Assembly (NCBI GenBank): GCA_032139905.1
Contig: JAQJDB010000002.1
Location: forward strand, 1-64,000
Length of the DNA stretch: 64,000 nt
Reading direction: 5' to 3'
From: Nitrospira sp. MA-1
GTDB taxonomy: Bacteria > Nitrospirota > Nitrospiria > Nitrospirales > UBA8639
Shown here: positions 54,486-62,800 of the stretch, in pieces
Numbering within the stretch: the first letter of the stretch is position 1
Layout: each line of letters begins with the position of its first letter
Program-made: the position numbers and the translations under genes
The notes under the pieces: model-generated
What the model saw: the letters and a program-made list of their open reading frames with translations, nothing else
Database searches by the model: none
What the model was told of the DNA's origin: nothing

Positions 54486-55175
54486 ATGCGTATGACTCTC
54501 TCCGATTCTCGGCAACCGGGAATGATTCTGACGTTTCCCCACCTGCCCTATGCAGAAGCCTGGGAGCTTCAACAATCTTTGGCAACCCAACGTCTTGAGG
54601 ACCATCGACCCGACACATTGGTCTTGACCGAACACGAACCCGTCATCACCTTGGGGCGAACAACCAAACCGGAGCATTGGGAGCCTCATTGGCCTGAACT
54701 GCAGGACATGGGAATCCACCTTCATCAGACCGGGCGAGGCGGATCGGTGACCTATCATGGCCCCGGACAGTTGATCGGATATCCAATTCTACGACTTCGA
54801 AATTTCTGTCCTGGTCCAAAAATATATGTCCAGCAATTGGAGGAGGTCCTAATTCGCACCTTAGGGGAATGGGGTATTGCCGGATGTCGTCATGAATCGT
54901 TTCGCGGGGTGTGGGTCGACAGTGAGGCAGGTCATTTAGAAAAAATTGCGTCCATCGGTGTACGAATTTCCCGTGGGGTAACCATGCATGGATTTGCCTT
55001 AAACGTGAACGTCGATCTCAAACCGTTTCCCTTCTTAGCGCCATGTGGCATTGAAGGCTGTACCATGGCCTCCATGGCAAAGAACCTTGGGAGATCAATT
55101 GATTCGCATCTGGTTCGGACACAAATCATTCACCACTTTGGGGAGGTTTTTGGGATTAGCTGGGCGAAAGGGTAA
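54486..55175 (+). CDS. lipB: Octanoyl-ACP:protein N-octanoyltransferase
   Basis: A 229-residue enzyme transferring octanoate from ACP to lipoyl domains. Signature motif GRGGSVTYHGPGQLIGYPIL (about 78-97), the catalytic Lys in EKIASIGVRISRG (about 151-163) and catalytic Cys in PCGIEGCTMASM (about 180-191). It starts 6 bp after ybgC. No lipA in the window. The N-terminus is slightly extended. Confidence 0.94.
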   Translation: MRMTLSDSRQPGMILTFPHLPYAEAWELQQSLATQRLEDHRPDTLVLTEHEPVITLGRTTKPEHWEPHWPELQDMGIHLHQTGRGGSVTYHGPGQLIGYPILRLRNFCPGPKIYVQQLEEVLIRTLGEWGIAGCRHESFRGVWVDSEAGHLEKIASIGVRISRGVTMHGFALNVNVDLKPFPFLAPCGIEGCTMASMAKNLGRSIDSHLVRTQIIHHFGEVFGISWAKG

Positions 55176-55394
55176 TTATTCAGAATAGCCTGCTCTCATC
55201 TTCTATTCAGTTCGGAAAGTCCCTTTGCCTGCCTGTTCATCCTATTCTCATAGAGATTGAAGCCATCTGTAAGACGTCATATATCTTATGGAGATGTGCT
55301 GGGTTGCCCTGCTCTACTCGAAGTCATTGTTTCGGTCATTTTTTACTTCATGGGCTTTCTGTTCGATATTTTTTTCAAGCTCTGATTGCTCGCC

Positions 55395-56801
55395 TCACCC
55401 AAGGCTTTTTAAAAAACTAATACTTGGCGCGAAAAAATATTCTCCGCCTTTCAGCGTGACGAATCCCTGGAAATCAAATGGTTGGGTTTTCCTGTTTTCC
55501 CCAGCCCATTCGCAAGGCCATTGTTGTTGAAGAGGTATTTTTTTATCCTCGGTCTGGCCGATGATAGGATCAAGTCCACAGGATGTGGCATTAGCCATTT
55601 GCTGCAATCGCTCAAATTGGTTCGCGATATCAGCTTGAAAACACATGAAAAGAAGACCGACTCCATCCTCAGGGCGATCCCCCATATCTTCTCTCCGCTT
55701 CCCATAAGTAATTCCCCGTCTGGCAATTCGGTGCCCCCGTTCTTCTTGTGATTGCTCGCGCGGATTGACCTTTCGAATGTGTCCCTGAAGAGGGCATTTG
55801 GAACCATTCCTATCCTTTTGGTAGTTAAAATTATTAAAAGCGGGAACATCCATTCCATCGCCTTTTTGTAATGTAATCGGTGTCCCATCTTCAAAACGTC
55901 CCACAACGAGAGCTCCCGCTCTCTCGGCTTCTTCATCTTTAAGTTTCAATACTTCTGCTAGCTGTGCTTCAGCATCCTTAAACCCTTTAACATTCTGTTC
56001 AAGCTTTCTGAAGACAAAATAACTTCCATAGCTCTGGCTTTCCTTTCCACCGTTAGGATCTTCTATCAGCACCGAACTGAGGGGAGTGGAAGGATCATAC
56101 TGGTCAATGCCCTCCTTCTTTTTTTCGGACTCGATATCCTCCTGGAGGAAAAGAGGTTGGCTACGACCATCAACATATCCAAAGTGTTCCACGATATTTC
56201 CGTTTTTATCCAAGGGAAGTACTCTGCCCTCCTGGATAGCGAGTTCCTTTAAAGCACCCTTGGTATTTTCTATATCATCCCGCAATTCCCTTCTTTCGAC
56301 TTCTAGGAATGCTTCATTTTTGTGGGCCAAAATAATCATGCCATGAATTTCATCTCTATATGGTTTTTCCCATTCTTGGGAAGGCCGGTCATTGAGATCT
56401 TGACCGGAGGCTTTCATGCCCTTTCGAAATTTGGGATCAGAGGGGATTTGGCTCTCTTTGAAACCTAATGCTTGGTATCCCTTGGCAGAGAGGACAAAAC
56501 CCCTGAATGTCGTTTCTTCCCAATTTTCGCCTGAATCAAGTGCCTTCCGGCGGGCAAGAGCTACTTTTCGTTGGTTAAATGCGGAGGTGACGCTTTCTGA
56601 AAATTTCTTTACCCATTTCCTGGCTTGGGTAGGATCCTTCCCGAATTTTATGAAAATGTGAGCCGTATGATGCCGCCCGTGACCCTTAAGAATATTGCCC
56701 TGTAGGTCATTCATCATTGCTGCGTGTTCAGAGGCATCTGGATCCAGTGGAATGACTTTGGTCGGGTCATGGGGGTCGATATTATTCAGCTTCAATGGCA
56801 T
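55395..56801 (-). CDS. DyP-type heme peroxidase
   Basis: A 468-residue dye-decolourising peroxidase. The conserved distal motif GXXDG appears as GYVDGRSQP, and the proximal-His block as CPLQGHIRKVNPR, with RRGITYG downstream. There is no Tat or Sec signal, so it should work in the cytoplasm or a complex. The ATG at 56801 (MPLKLNNIDPH) has AAAGGAG 8 nt before it. It overlaps the end of the SagB gene by 20 bp and is the last gene of the RiPP operon. A role in oxidative tailoring of the peptide is an inference; an unrelated peroxidase is possible. Confidence 0.88.
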   Translation of the reverse strand: MPLKLNNIDPHDPTKVIPLDPDASEHAAMMNDLQGNILKGHGRHHTAHIFIKFGKDPTQARKWVKKFSESVTSAFNQRKVALARRKALDSGENWEETTFRGFVLSAKGYQALGFKESQIPSDPKFRKGMKASGQDLNDRPSQEWEKPYRDEIHGMIILAHKNEAFLEVERRELRDDIENTKGALKELAIQEGRVLPLDKNGNIVEHFGYVDGRSQPLFLQEDIESEKKKEGIDQYDPSTPLSSVLIEDPNGGKESQSYGSYFVFRKLEQNVKGFKDAEAQLAEVLKLKDEEAERAGALVVGRFEDGTPITLQKGDGMDVPAFNNFNYQKDRNGSKCPLQGHIRKVNPREQSQEERGHRIARRGITYGKRREDMGDRPEDGVGLLFMCFQADIANQFERLQQMANATSCGLDPIIGQTEDKKIPLQQQWPCEWAGENRKTQPFDFQGFVTLKGGEYFFAPSISFLKSLG

Positions 56802-57666
56802 TAGAGCCACTCCTTTCTGACGCATGCGGATGAGTCGGGATACCATCCTTCTTAGACGTGTTTTCCGAAGCGTCTGTTTTCCCACCGATCGCAATCGTGT
56901 ATATCGTCGAATGGGTGATACCATCTAAATCCAAATACTCGTCTATCTCACGGTCAAAATAGCCGCCAATGTTCACACAGCCTAACCCGAGAGCATTGGC
57001 AACAAGGTTAAGGTTTTGGGCCACATGACCGGCCTCTAACAAAATATACCGATACCCTCGTTCTCCATATTTGAAGGTGGATCGTTCGAATAGGGCGGTA
57101 AGGAAAATTATGAGGGAGGTTCCCTGAGCTAATTCCGGCTGTACCAGCCCTAACGAAATCCGATGTGTGTTGTCGCCCTCCTGGAGATGGCGTAAACAAT
57201 GTTCGGAAGGGTTGTAGTGGTAGATCCCGGAGGAATGTCCTTTAAGGGAAGCCGTGTGAAAAAATAATTCTAAGGGATACAGAGCACCACCGGAGGGGAC
57301 AACGCGGAAGGGTCGTGGGAAAGGAGTGTCTGTATTTTTTCTTGTGACGCCATAGGCATAGAAAAAAAGCGTGGCAATGTGTTCCAAGGTCAATTCACGT
57401 GGGCTGAAATTTCGAGCGGATGTACGAGTGGTGATGGCTTGTTCAAGGGGAAGCGACAGGGGTGCAAAGGAATGAGAGAGGTCCACGCGCGGGTACCCTT
57501 CAAAGGGTAAGGACTCATGAAACTTTCTCATTCTGGAACGGACTTCCTCTTTCGAAGGGGTTTGGGTATAGCGACTAACCTTGGAATTCTCATGGAAGAG
57601 TTCCCACAATGGCTCTTCGTGGCTTCCGGGCATAAAGATCTCTTCCCATACCCGTTGTTCTGCCAT
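56782..57666 (-). CDS. SagB-type FMN dehydrogenase of a TOMM pathway
   Basis: A 294-residue nitroreductase-fold enzyme. Family traits: RTSARNFSPRELTLEHIATL (about 81-100), PSGGALYPLELFF (about 125-137), GIYHYNPSEHCL and ALGLGCVNIGGYFD (about 227-240). SagB-type dehydrogenases oxidise azolines to azoles in thiazole/oxazole-modified peptides. The ATG at 57666 has AGGAG 8 nt before it, 16 bp after the YcaO stop. The C-terminal tail (SENTSKKDGIPTHPHASERSG) is hydrophilic and unusual. Confidence 0.9.
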   Translation of the reverse strand: MAEQRVWEEIFMPGSHEEPLWELFHENSKVSRYTQTPSKEEVRSRMRKFHESLPFEGYPRVDLSHSFAPLSLPLEQAITTRTSARNFSPRELTLEHIATLFFYAYGVTRKNTDTPFPRPFRVVPSGGALYPLELFFHTASLKGHSSGIYHYNPSEHCLRHLQEGDNTHRISLGLVQPELAQGTSLIIFLTALFERSTFKYGERGYRYILLEAGHVAQNLNLVANALGLGCVNIGGYFDREIDEYLDLDGITHSTIYTIAIGGKTDASENTSKKDGIPTHPHASERSGSNAIEAE

Positions 57667-57682
57667 AGTTTGTTCTCCTTTT

Positions 57683-59014
57683 TTATGGGAAAGGGTGGGG
57701 TGCGGGGTTATCACCCGTAAGTTTCGTAATGCCTTGATATCCAAGTTTTTGAGGCACCTGCCAAAGACGCGTGCCACCGAGGGCACGTATTTCATGTCCC
57801 ATGAATAGCGGATGAAACCCTGGAATCAGTGCTCGAAACACAAACAACCCCGATTCGCGGACATCAGGGGTCGTCAAGTCCACCACCAGGACACGGTGAT
57901 GAACGTTTTCTACCTTTTCAAGGAGAGTCCATAAATTAATTTCCGGATCTCCTGTCGCCAAATTTTCAATTTCATCAAATCCGATTCGTTGTCGAGATTC
58001 AAAAATGAAGTCAGCAAGGTTGGTATTTTTATGATCACAATACAGATGAACATGAAGATCCTGGTTCACAATATTTCCAAAATTTTCATCAGGAATACAG
58101 GGTGAGAGGTTGGTCTTGAGAAGTTGAGCCAGACGCCTGGTATGCGCCAATTCCTCGAGACTTTTCCTGACCGCTTCCTCGGGATCCAAATCCGCCGAGG
58201 CCGCGAACACCAGCGCAGGCGAATCAGGGACATGACTGTGCAACACAGAAAGTATGGTAGGAATGCCCACATCCATGGTGAGGTTGAGGAGCGTGACGGT
58301 ACTATTGATTCGTTCCAACCGATGAACAAGATCACGATTAAGATCGCTTAATGTTTCAACTTTGATGTGTGGCCTGCCCAGGCGAGCCTGCCAGGTAATG
58401 GTGAAGGCATCGCGTTCGATAACCTCGCAAATTGCCGAATGAATGGCTTTCGTTCGACTGCCATGACAGGCCAATCCGGTAGAAATCGTCTGGGTAATGG
58501 GGACCTCTCCATTTTCCCTATTGAAGGAATAGGGAAGGAACACCATGGCGGCCGGGACGTAACAGGGTGTGTCCTGTAGGAGGTCTGTTGCTTGGACCCA
58601 TCGAAGAGGTATGTTCCGATCAAAGGGAGAAAAACGAAAACCCAGTTGAGAATACTGTTTCTCACTGAAAAGCGCCCAATCGCTGGGAGGGATACATGGG
58701 AAGGACGCTTCGGCAAAAGACGTTAGGGGTAGCTCTTCTTTGTTATATATCGCAGAACAATACCGTTCCACGGCTTCCCCGAGAGCCTTTCCCAAGGCAG
58801 AGGCCCTGTTTGATGATGTCCCAGAGCCAAAGGAAGAATTTTTTTGGTCGCACAAAGCGAGGGTGTTACCGGCCTTGGCCAAATAATGAAAAAAATCTGG
58901 TGCCCCAGGTTCGCGTGGAGCTTGGGAAACATGACGAACAATTCCCACAGATCGGTCTACGAGATTTTCAACCAGGTAAGAAAGCTGTTCTAAGTCCGGC
59001 GTAGAATGAATCAA
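57683..59014 (-). CDS. YcaO cyclodehydratase (TOMM / azoline-forming)
   Basis: A 443-residue YcaO protein that uses ATP to convert Cys, Ser or Thr to azolines. ATP-site glutamates appear in ALGEAVERYCS (about 85-95) and ICEVIERDAFTITW (about 190-203), with the SSNRASALGKALG and STGLACHGSRTKAIHSA blocks. The end reads NPAPHPFP, giving the PxPxP C-terminus typical of TOMM cyclodehydratases. The start is TTG (59014) with GGAGG 9 nt upstream and overlapping the stop of the ThiF-like gene (TTGA), so the two are translationally coupled. No other start fits as well. Confidence 0.92.
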   Translation of the reverse strand: MIHSTPDLEQLSYLVENLVDRSVGIVRHVSQAPREPGAPDFFHYLAKAGNTLALCDQKNSSFGSGTSSNRASALGKALGEAVERYCSAIYNKEELPLTSFAEASFPCIPPSDWALFSEKQYSQLGFRFSPFDRNIPLRWVQATDLLQDTPCYVPAAMVFLPYSFNRENGEVPITQTISTGLACHGSRTKAIHSAICEVIERDAFTITWQARLGRPHIKVETLSDLNRDLVHRLERINSTVTLLNLTMDVGIPTILSVLHSHVPDSPALVFAASADLDPEEAVRKSLEELAHTRRLAQLLKTNLSPCIPDENFGNIVNQDLHVHLYCDHKNTNLADFIFESRQRIGFDEIENLATGDPEINLWTLLEKVENVHHRVLVVDLTTPDVRESGLFVFRALIPGFHPLFMGHEIRALGGTRLWQVPQKLGYQGITKLTGDNPAPHPFP

Positions 59015-60081
59015 TTGGCCCTTCCTCCGCGTGGTGAGAAGTTTGATTTGTAAGAGGTCGTAGAGGATCGAATGGCCAGGGGGCTGCAGACAGCACATCT
59101 TGGAACTTTAAGGACTTTTCTTTTCATCATTTCGGATGTCAATAGATTGACCTGGATTTGGGTGCCAATATTCCGAAAGGGAAGGGCATGGCTATACAGC
59201 CTCGTCAGCTCGAAAGCCGCAATATCTCCCAGAACTGAAGCCATGGAGGGGTGATACCCGACCACTTTTTGGCCGGTTGACGTAATTGTTTCTGATGCAC
59301 GCTGGACTCCCGGATCTTTCATGTGAGCATTTTGGCGTTGGCGAAGACATTCATAACAAGCGGTTTCGCCCGGGACCACCAACGGCCCCACATACCCGAT
59401 CAAGTCCTGGAGGACCACAGGGAGAAAGTGGCAGCGGTTTTTGACACAGAACGCATTGCAATCCCGTATGCCCTGATGGGTTCCCAAGTCAGAGCAGGCA
59501 ATGATGCAATTTACCGACAAGGGATCGATTTGTTTTTCCCAGTCACTCAGCTTCACAGGTTCGCTGATGTTGGGAGACCACCTTCCCTCCAACAAATTAC
59601 CCCCATCATCAAACAGGTCAGGATTTCGCATCCAGGGGTCATCTACCACCTGAAAATTTTCTACTCCTGAGTCGGTGAAGGAGGAAACGAGGTGCCGGGA
59701 AATGCTGTTCACCCCCATGATGACGAGTTTTCGCATGTTCAGTCGAGTGGCGGCTTGATCAGCTGAAACCCCAAAATGCCAATAAAAAATGTCTAACGAG
59801 CTTTCGGGAATCTTGAGGGCAGGTTCAGTTATCTCGCTAGGCACCAAAAGGTGCCCAGCGAGTAACAGGTCAATGAGATTTTCTGCAGCTTGATGCTCAT
59901 CAGGGCTGAATTGATTGGAGATCTCTTCACGAGTGACGCCGTTCTGACCAGCAAGGGTCAGGACGCGCGCCACCATCCCAATGGAGCCATCATCGGGCAC
60001 CTTGACCTCCGTACACCCTCGCTTAAGGAGGATGCCATCCTCCAGTCTAATTATTTGGATCGGTAATGCCTTCAACTTCAT
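59011..60081 (-). CDS. ThiF/E1-like TOMM partner protein with leader-binding-like N-terminus
   Basis: A 356-residue partner of YcaO. Residues about 1-85 resemble a winged-helix RiPP recognition element (IQIIRLEDGILLKRGCTEVK, ISNQFSPDEHQAAENLIDLLL), which should bind the leader of the precursor. Residues about 110-340 form a ThiF/E1-like Rossmann domain (RKLVIMGVNSISRHLV) with zinc cysteines CYEC and CAVC. It matches the ocin-ThiF class that activates stand-alone YcaO enzymes. The ATG at 60081 overlaps the precursor stop (ATGA); in-frame ATGs at 60090 and 60096 are alternatives. Confidence 0.85.
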   Translation of the reverse strand: MKLKALPIQIIRLEDGILLKRGCTEVKVPDDGSIGMVARVLTLAGQNGVTREEISNQFSPDEHQAAENLIDLLLAGHLLVPSEITEPALKIPESSLDIFYWHFGVSADQAATRLNMRKLVIMGVNSISRHLVSSFTDSGVENFQVVDDPWMRNPDLFDDGGNLLEGRWSPNISEPVKLSDWEKQIDPLSVNCIIACSDLGTHQGIRDCNAFCVKNRCHFLPVVLQDLIGYVGPLVVPGETACYECLRQRQNAHMKDPGVQRASETITSTGQKVVGYHPSMASVLGDIAAFELTRLYSHALPFRNIGTQIQVNLLTSEMMKRKVLKVPRCAVCSPLAIRSSTTSYKSNFSPRGGRAN

Positions 60082-60413
60082 CCGAGGCATGAGCAACAGG
60101 CATTGAAGCCCTCCCCATGTTCCATATGGTGATAGTTCATTCCTGTATGGAGTGCCAAGGCACTAATGATGGCTGCTCCCTCTGGAGTTTCTAGGCCAAC
60201 TGGCATTTTTCCAAAAGGGGCCGTTCTTTCGTGGAAGTACGATAACGTCATCAAATCTCGCACCGTAATATTTTTGACCTTTGCCCAAGTCGCTGGATCA
60301 TGGAGCCCTGCCTGAGCACAGTTATCCTCTGTAACTTCCCCTGCCGGATTTCCACCTGGAGCCGTAAAAGCTTTTTTATTTCTGTCTGCTTTGTTTGAGG
60401 GATCTCCTGCCAT
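60078..60413 (-). CDS. Candidate RiPP precursor peptide with Cys-rich C-terminal core
   Basis: A 111-residue peptide with a near-perfect ribosome site (AAGGAGGT, 6 nt before ATG). The C-terminus ends in FNACCSCLG, giving three Cys and one Ser within the last six residues, candidate sites for azole formation. The long leader is hydrophilic at first (NKADRNKKAFTAPGGNPAGE), with a helical part later (NITVRDLMTLSYFHERT) and HHMEHGEG just before the core. No double-glycine, Nif11 or nitrile-hydratase leader signature is seen. Its stop overlaps the ATG of the ThiF-like gene. Identification as precursor rests on position, translation coupling and core, not on a known family. Confidence 0.75.
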   Translation of the reverse strand: MAGDPSNKADRNKKAFTAPGGNPAGEVTEDNCAQAGLHDPATWAKVKNITVRDLMTLSYFHERTAPFGKMPVGLETPEGAAIISALALHTGMNYHHMEHGEGFNACCSCLG

Positions 60414-60578
60414 CTCACACCTCCTTAATTAATGGTTTAATTTTAGGCCCTTTGAGGCCGCCTGACCGCGATTGATTATTAACCAACAATTTTTGCTGAA
60501 AATTTTTTGTGTTACAGACTCACTCAACATCCCTCAATAATTTTTGATACCTTTTTGCAGCCCTCACCACCTTGATAT

Positions 60579-62645
60579 TTACGGTAACCTAATGGTCAGC
60601 CAGCACAGCACCCGGCTTTTGATTGTTTCCCCGAGTGGATTTTCTTTATGTTTGTCATTCAGGGCATTGAACACCGATACCGCTAATTCGGCCTTATTGC
60701 TCCAGAACCGATAGCCTCCACGAAGGTTGAGTAGGGTATAGCTACCGACCCTCTCGTTCGGCGGGGGAAAACCGCCGGGAAACGTCGAAACAATGGTGAA
60801 GCCTGGGCCGATGGGATAATCCGCGGATCCCACAAAATGAACGGCGGCTTCTCCGTTGAGACCATTGTCCAGATCGGCCCGCAGGCCTCCATTGACTTTC
60901 CATTGTGGGCCACCGCGCCTCGCAATGCCTGTCAAGCTCTGGCTGATATCCTGGTACGAGAAATTTGCAAAGCCTGTCAGCCAGGGCATCGCCAGATACT
61001 CGGCTCCCGCCTCGACACCTTTAATGGTGGCTTCCCCAGGGGCGTTGTCGAAGGTGAGATTTACGGTATTTCCCACAGGTACTTGTGCAATCAGATCTTT
61101 AAGATTATTCAGGAAGAGGGAAGCTCGGGTTCTGAGACGGTGTTTGAAATACCACCCCTGATAAGAAAGCTCATATGACGTGATTTTCTCCGGTTTAAGA
61201 TTCTGGTTTCCGGTTAAGGAATTCACCGTGGTAAATGGAGGAACAAATGGGGGAATTCCCGGAAAGAAGAAGTTCGCTCGTGAGTCCGTATGCGTTTCAA
61301 AAATCGTGGGAGCGCGGTAGGCTATCGCGGCTGTCAGTCGAAAGGCATGGTTTTCAGAAGGTTTGAAAATGAGAGAGCCCCGCGGGCTATAGGTCGGATT
61401 GATATAGGTGTCCATATCAAAACGAAGCCCCGCCACTGCGGTAAGCATCGAAATGGGTTCCCATTCCTCTTGCACGTATAGACCCAGCCGGTTTTCATGG
61501 TTAGAGCCGGAGAGGAAGTTGCTGGTCGTGCTGTTGTATCGATAATTGAAGCCATAGGTCAGTTGGTTGGTTGCCCCTATTTCCAGGCGGTGCTGACCCT
61601 CCACGTTATAGCTATTCCAATTCAGGACTTGCTCAGAACTACCGTTTTGGGGACTAAAGAAACTTATAAAGGGGGAAATTTGAGGCGAAAAGGCGTTAAC
61701 GTCGCTTGGCTGATGGAGGTTGGTCCAATATCCCCTGAGAAAATAGTTGGCTCCCTCGTAGGCCGCATTAACATACCCCTGCTCAGGTTTCTGCGAGGAG
61801 ATGTCGACTATGTCAACGATCGGCCCATCATACTGACTTGAAGTTAAAAACCCTCCGGAGAGTTTCACCGCGGTATCCCCTGGAAGCGCATAGGTCGTGG
61901 CAATGTTGAATTTGTTTGACCCGAACGCTTTCTTATCGCGGTCATCCCATTCATTGGTTTGGTCGTGGCCATAGGAGATGCGATAGGAGAGATCTTCAAA
62001 CCGTCCCCCATATATGGCTGAAATCATGGCGGTTGAAAATTCGCCCCCACCGGCCTGAACTGTGAGCCCCTTCATTTCTTCCGCGCTCTTCGTAATGATA
62101 TTAATGACGCCATCATACGCATTGAATCCATAGATCGCCGAAGCGGGGCCTTTGAGTACTTCGATTTGCTTGATTTCCGGCAAGGTTATTGGAATCGCTT
62201 TCCATAGCATATCCCCTTGGGGATCCAGGTAAATCGAGCGCCCATCCACCAACACCAAGAGTTTGTTGGCTCTGTTTTGATTGTCCCCGCGCATGCTGAC
62301 ATCGAAATGGGCTCCTGTCATTTGGATGACCTCCAGACCGGGTATACGCCTGAGGACGGTGGGAAGATCCACGGCACCGGACTGGCTGATGTCTTCTGCG
62401 GTGATAACATAGACGTTGGATGGGGCATCGGAAATGGGCTGCTCATGCGCAGCGGCAATGCTGACGTTTTCTTCTTTGAGGAATTCTAAATCTTCTTTGA
62501 TGAGGTCCAGATCAATGGCTGCCGGACTCGTTTGGTTTTGTTCTTCTGAACCTGCATACAGGAGAGTATTGGCAAAGAAGAACAGTATGCCTCCTATGAG
62601 ACCGGAGAATAAGGAGTAATTAGAACGCTTTTTCATTGGACTCAT
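60579..62645 (-). CDS. TonB-dependent outer-membrane receptor
   Basis: A 688-residue receptor. A signal peptide spans about 1-31, then an acidic linker, a plug domain (about 70-180; NVYVITAEDISQSGAVDLP, LRRIPGLEV, VLVDGRSIYLDPQG, VLKGPASAIYGFNAYDGVIN) and a 22-strand type barrel to the end. It is the gene directly before the precursor peptide, separated by 165 bp. Receptors of this class import metal chelates, cobalamin or peptides. Here it may take up the finished product, perhaps with a metal. No TonB box was read with confidence. Confidence 0.9.
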   Translation of the reverse strand: MSPMKKRSNYSLFSGLIGGILFFFANTLLYAGSEEQNQTSPAAIDLDLIKEDLEFLKEENVSIAAAHEQPISDAPSNVYVITAEDISQSGAVDLPTVLRRIPGLEVIQMTGAHFDVSMRGDNQNRANKLLVLVDGRSIYLDPQGDMLWKAIPITLPEIKQIEVLKGPASAIYGFNAYDGVINIITKSAEEMKGLTVQAGGGEFSTAMISAIYGGRFEDLSYRISYGHDQTNEWDDRDKKAFGSNKFNIATTYALPGDTAVKLSGGFLTSSQYDGPIVDIVDISSQKPEQGYVNAAYEGANYFLRGYWTNLHQPSDVNAFSPQISPFISFFSPQNGSSEQVLNWNSYNVEGQHRLEIGATNQLTYGFNYRYNSTTSNFLSGSNHENRLGLYVQEEWEPISMLTAVAGLRFDMDTYINPTYSPRGSLIFKPSENHAFRLTAAIAYRAPTIFETHTDSRANFFFPGIPPFVPPFTTVNSLTGNQNLKPEKITSYELSYQGWYFKHRLRTRASLFLNNLKDLIAQVPVGNTVNLTFDNAPGEATIKGVEAGAEYLAMPWLTGFANFSYQDISQSLTGIARRGGPQWKVNGGLRADLDNGLNGEAAVHFVGSADYPIGPGFTIVSTFPGGFPPPNERVGSYTLLNLRGGYRFWSNKAELAVSVFNALNDKHKENPLGETIKSRVLCWLTIRLP

Positions 62646-62800
62646 TCGTTTTAGTTTTTACATGATTCTACGTCACCCAGCCGCTTCCCTAACGTGTCCC
62701 GCAGGGTGCGACCCTTGCTTTCATAAAAGATAGGATGCCTCCATTATTTGGTTCCCGTTTACTGCTTTTCCCAGTTTTATCAATCTGGTTACCCCCGTCT

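Noticed and set aside
55288..55530. 80-codon plus frame near the DyP gene end
   Set aside because: Overlaps the real DyP gene on the other strand and lacks a start signal.
62646..62800. Cobalamin riboswitch before the TonB receptor
   Set aside because: I looked for the B12 box and conserved core on the minus strand; only a small GGGT/ACCC stem was seen.
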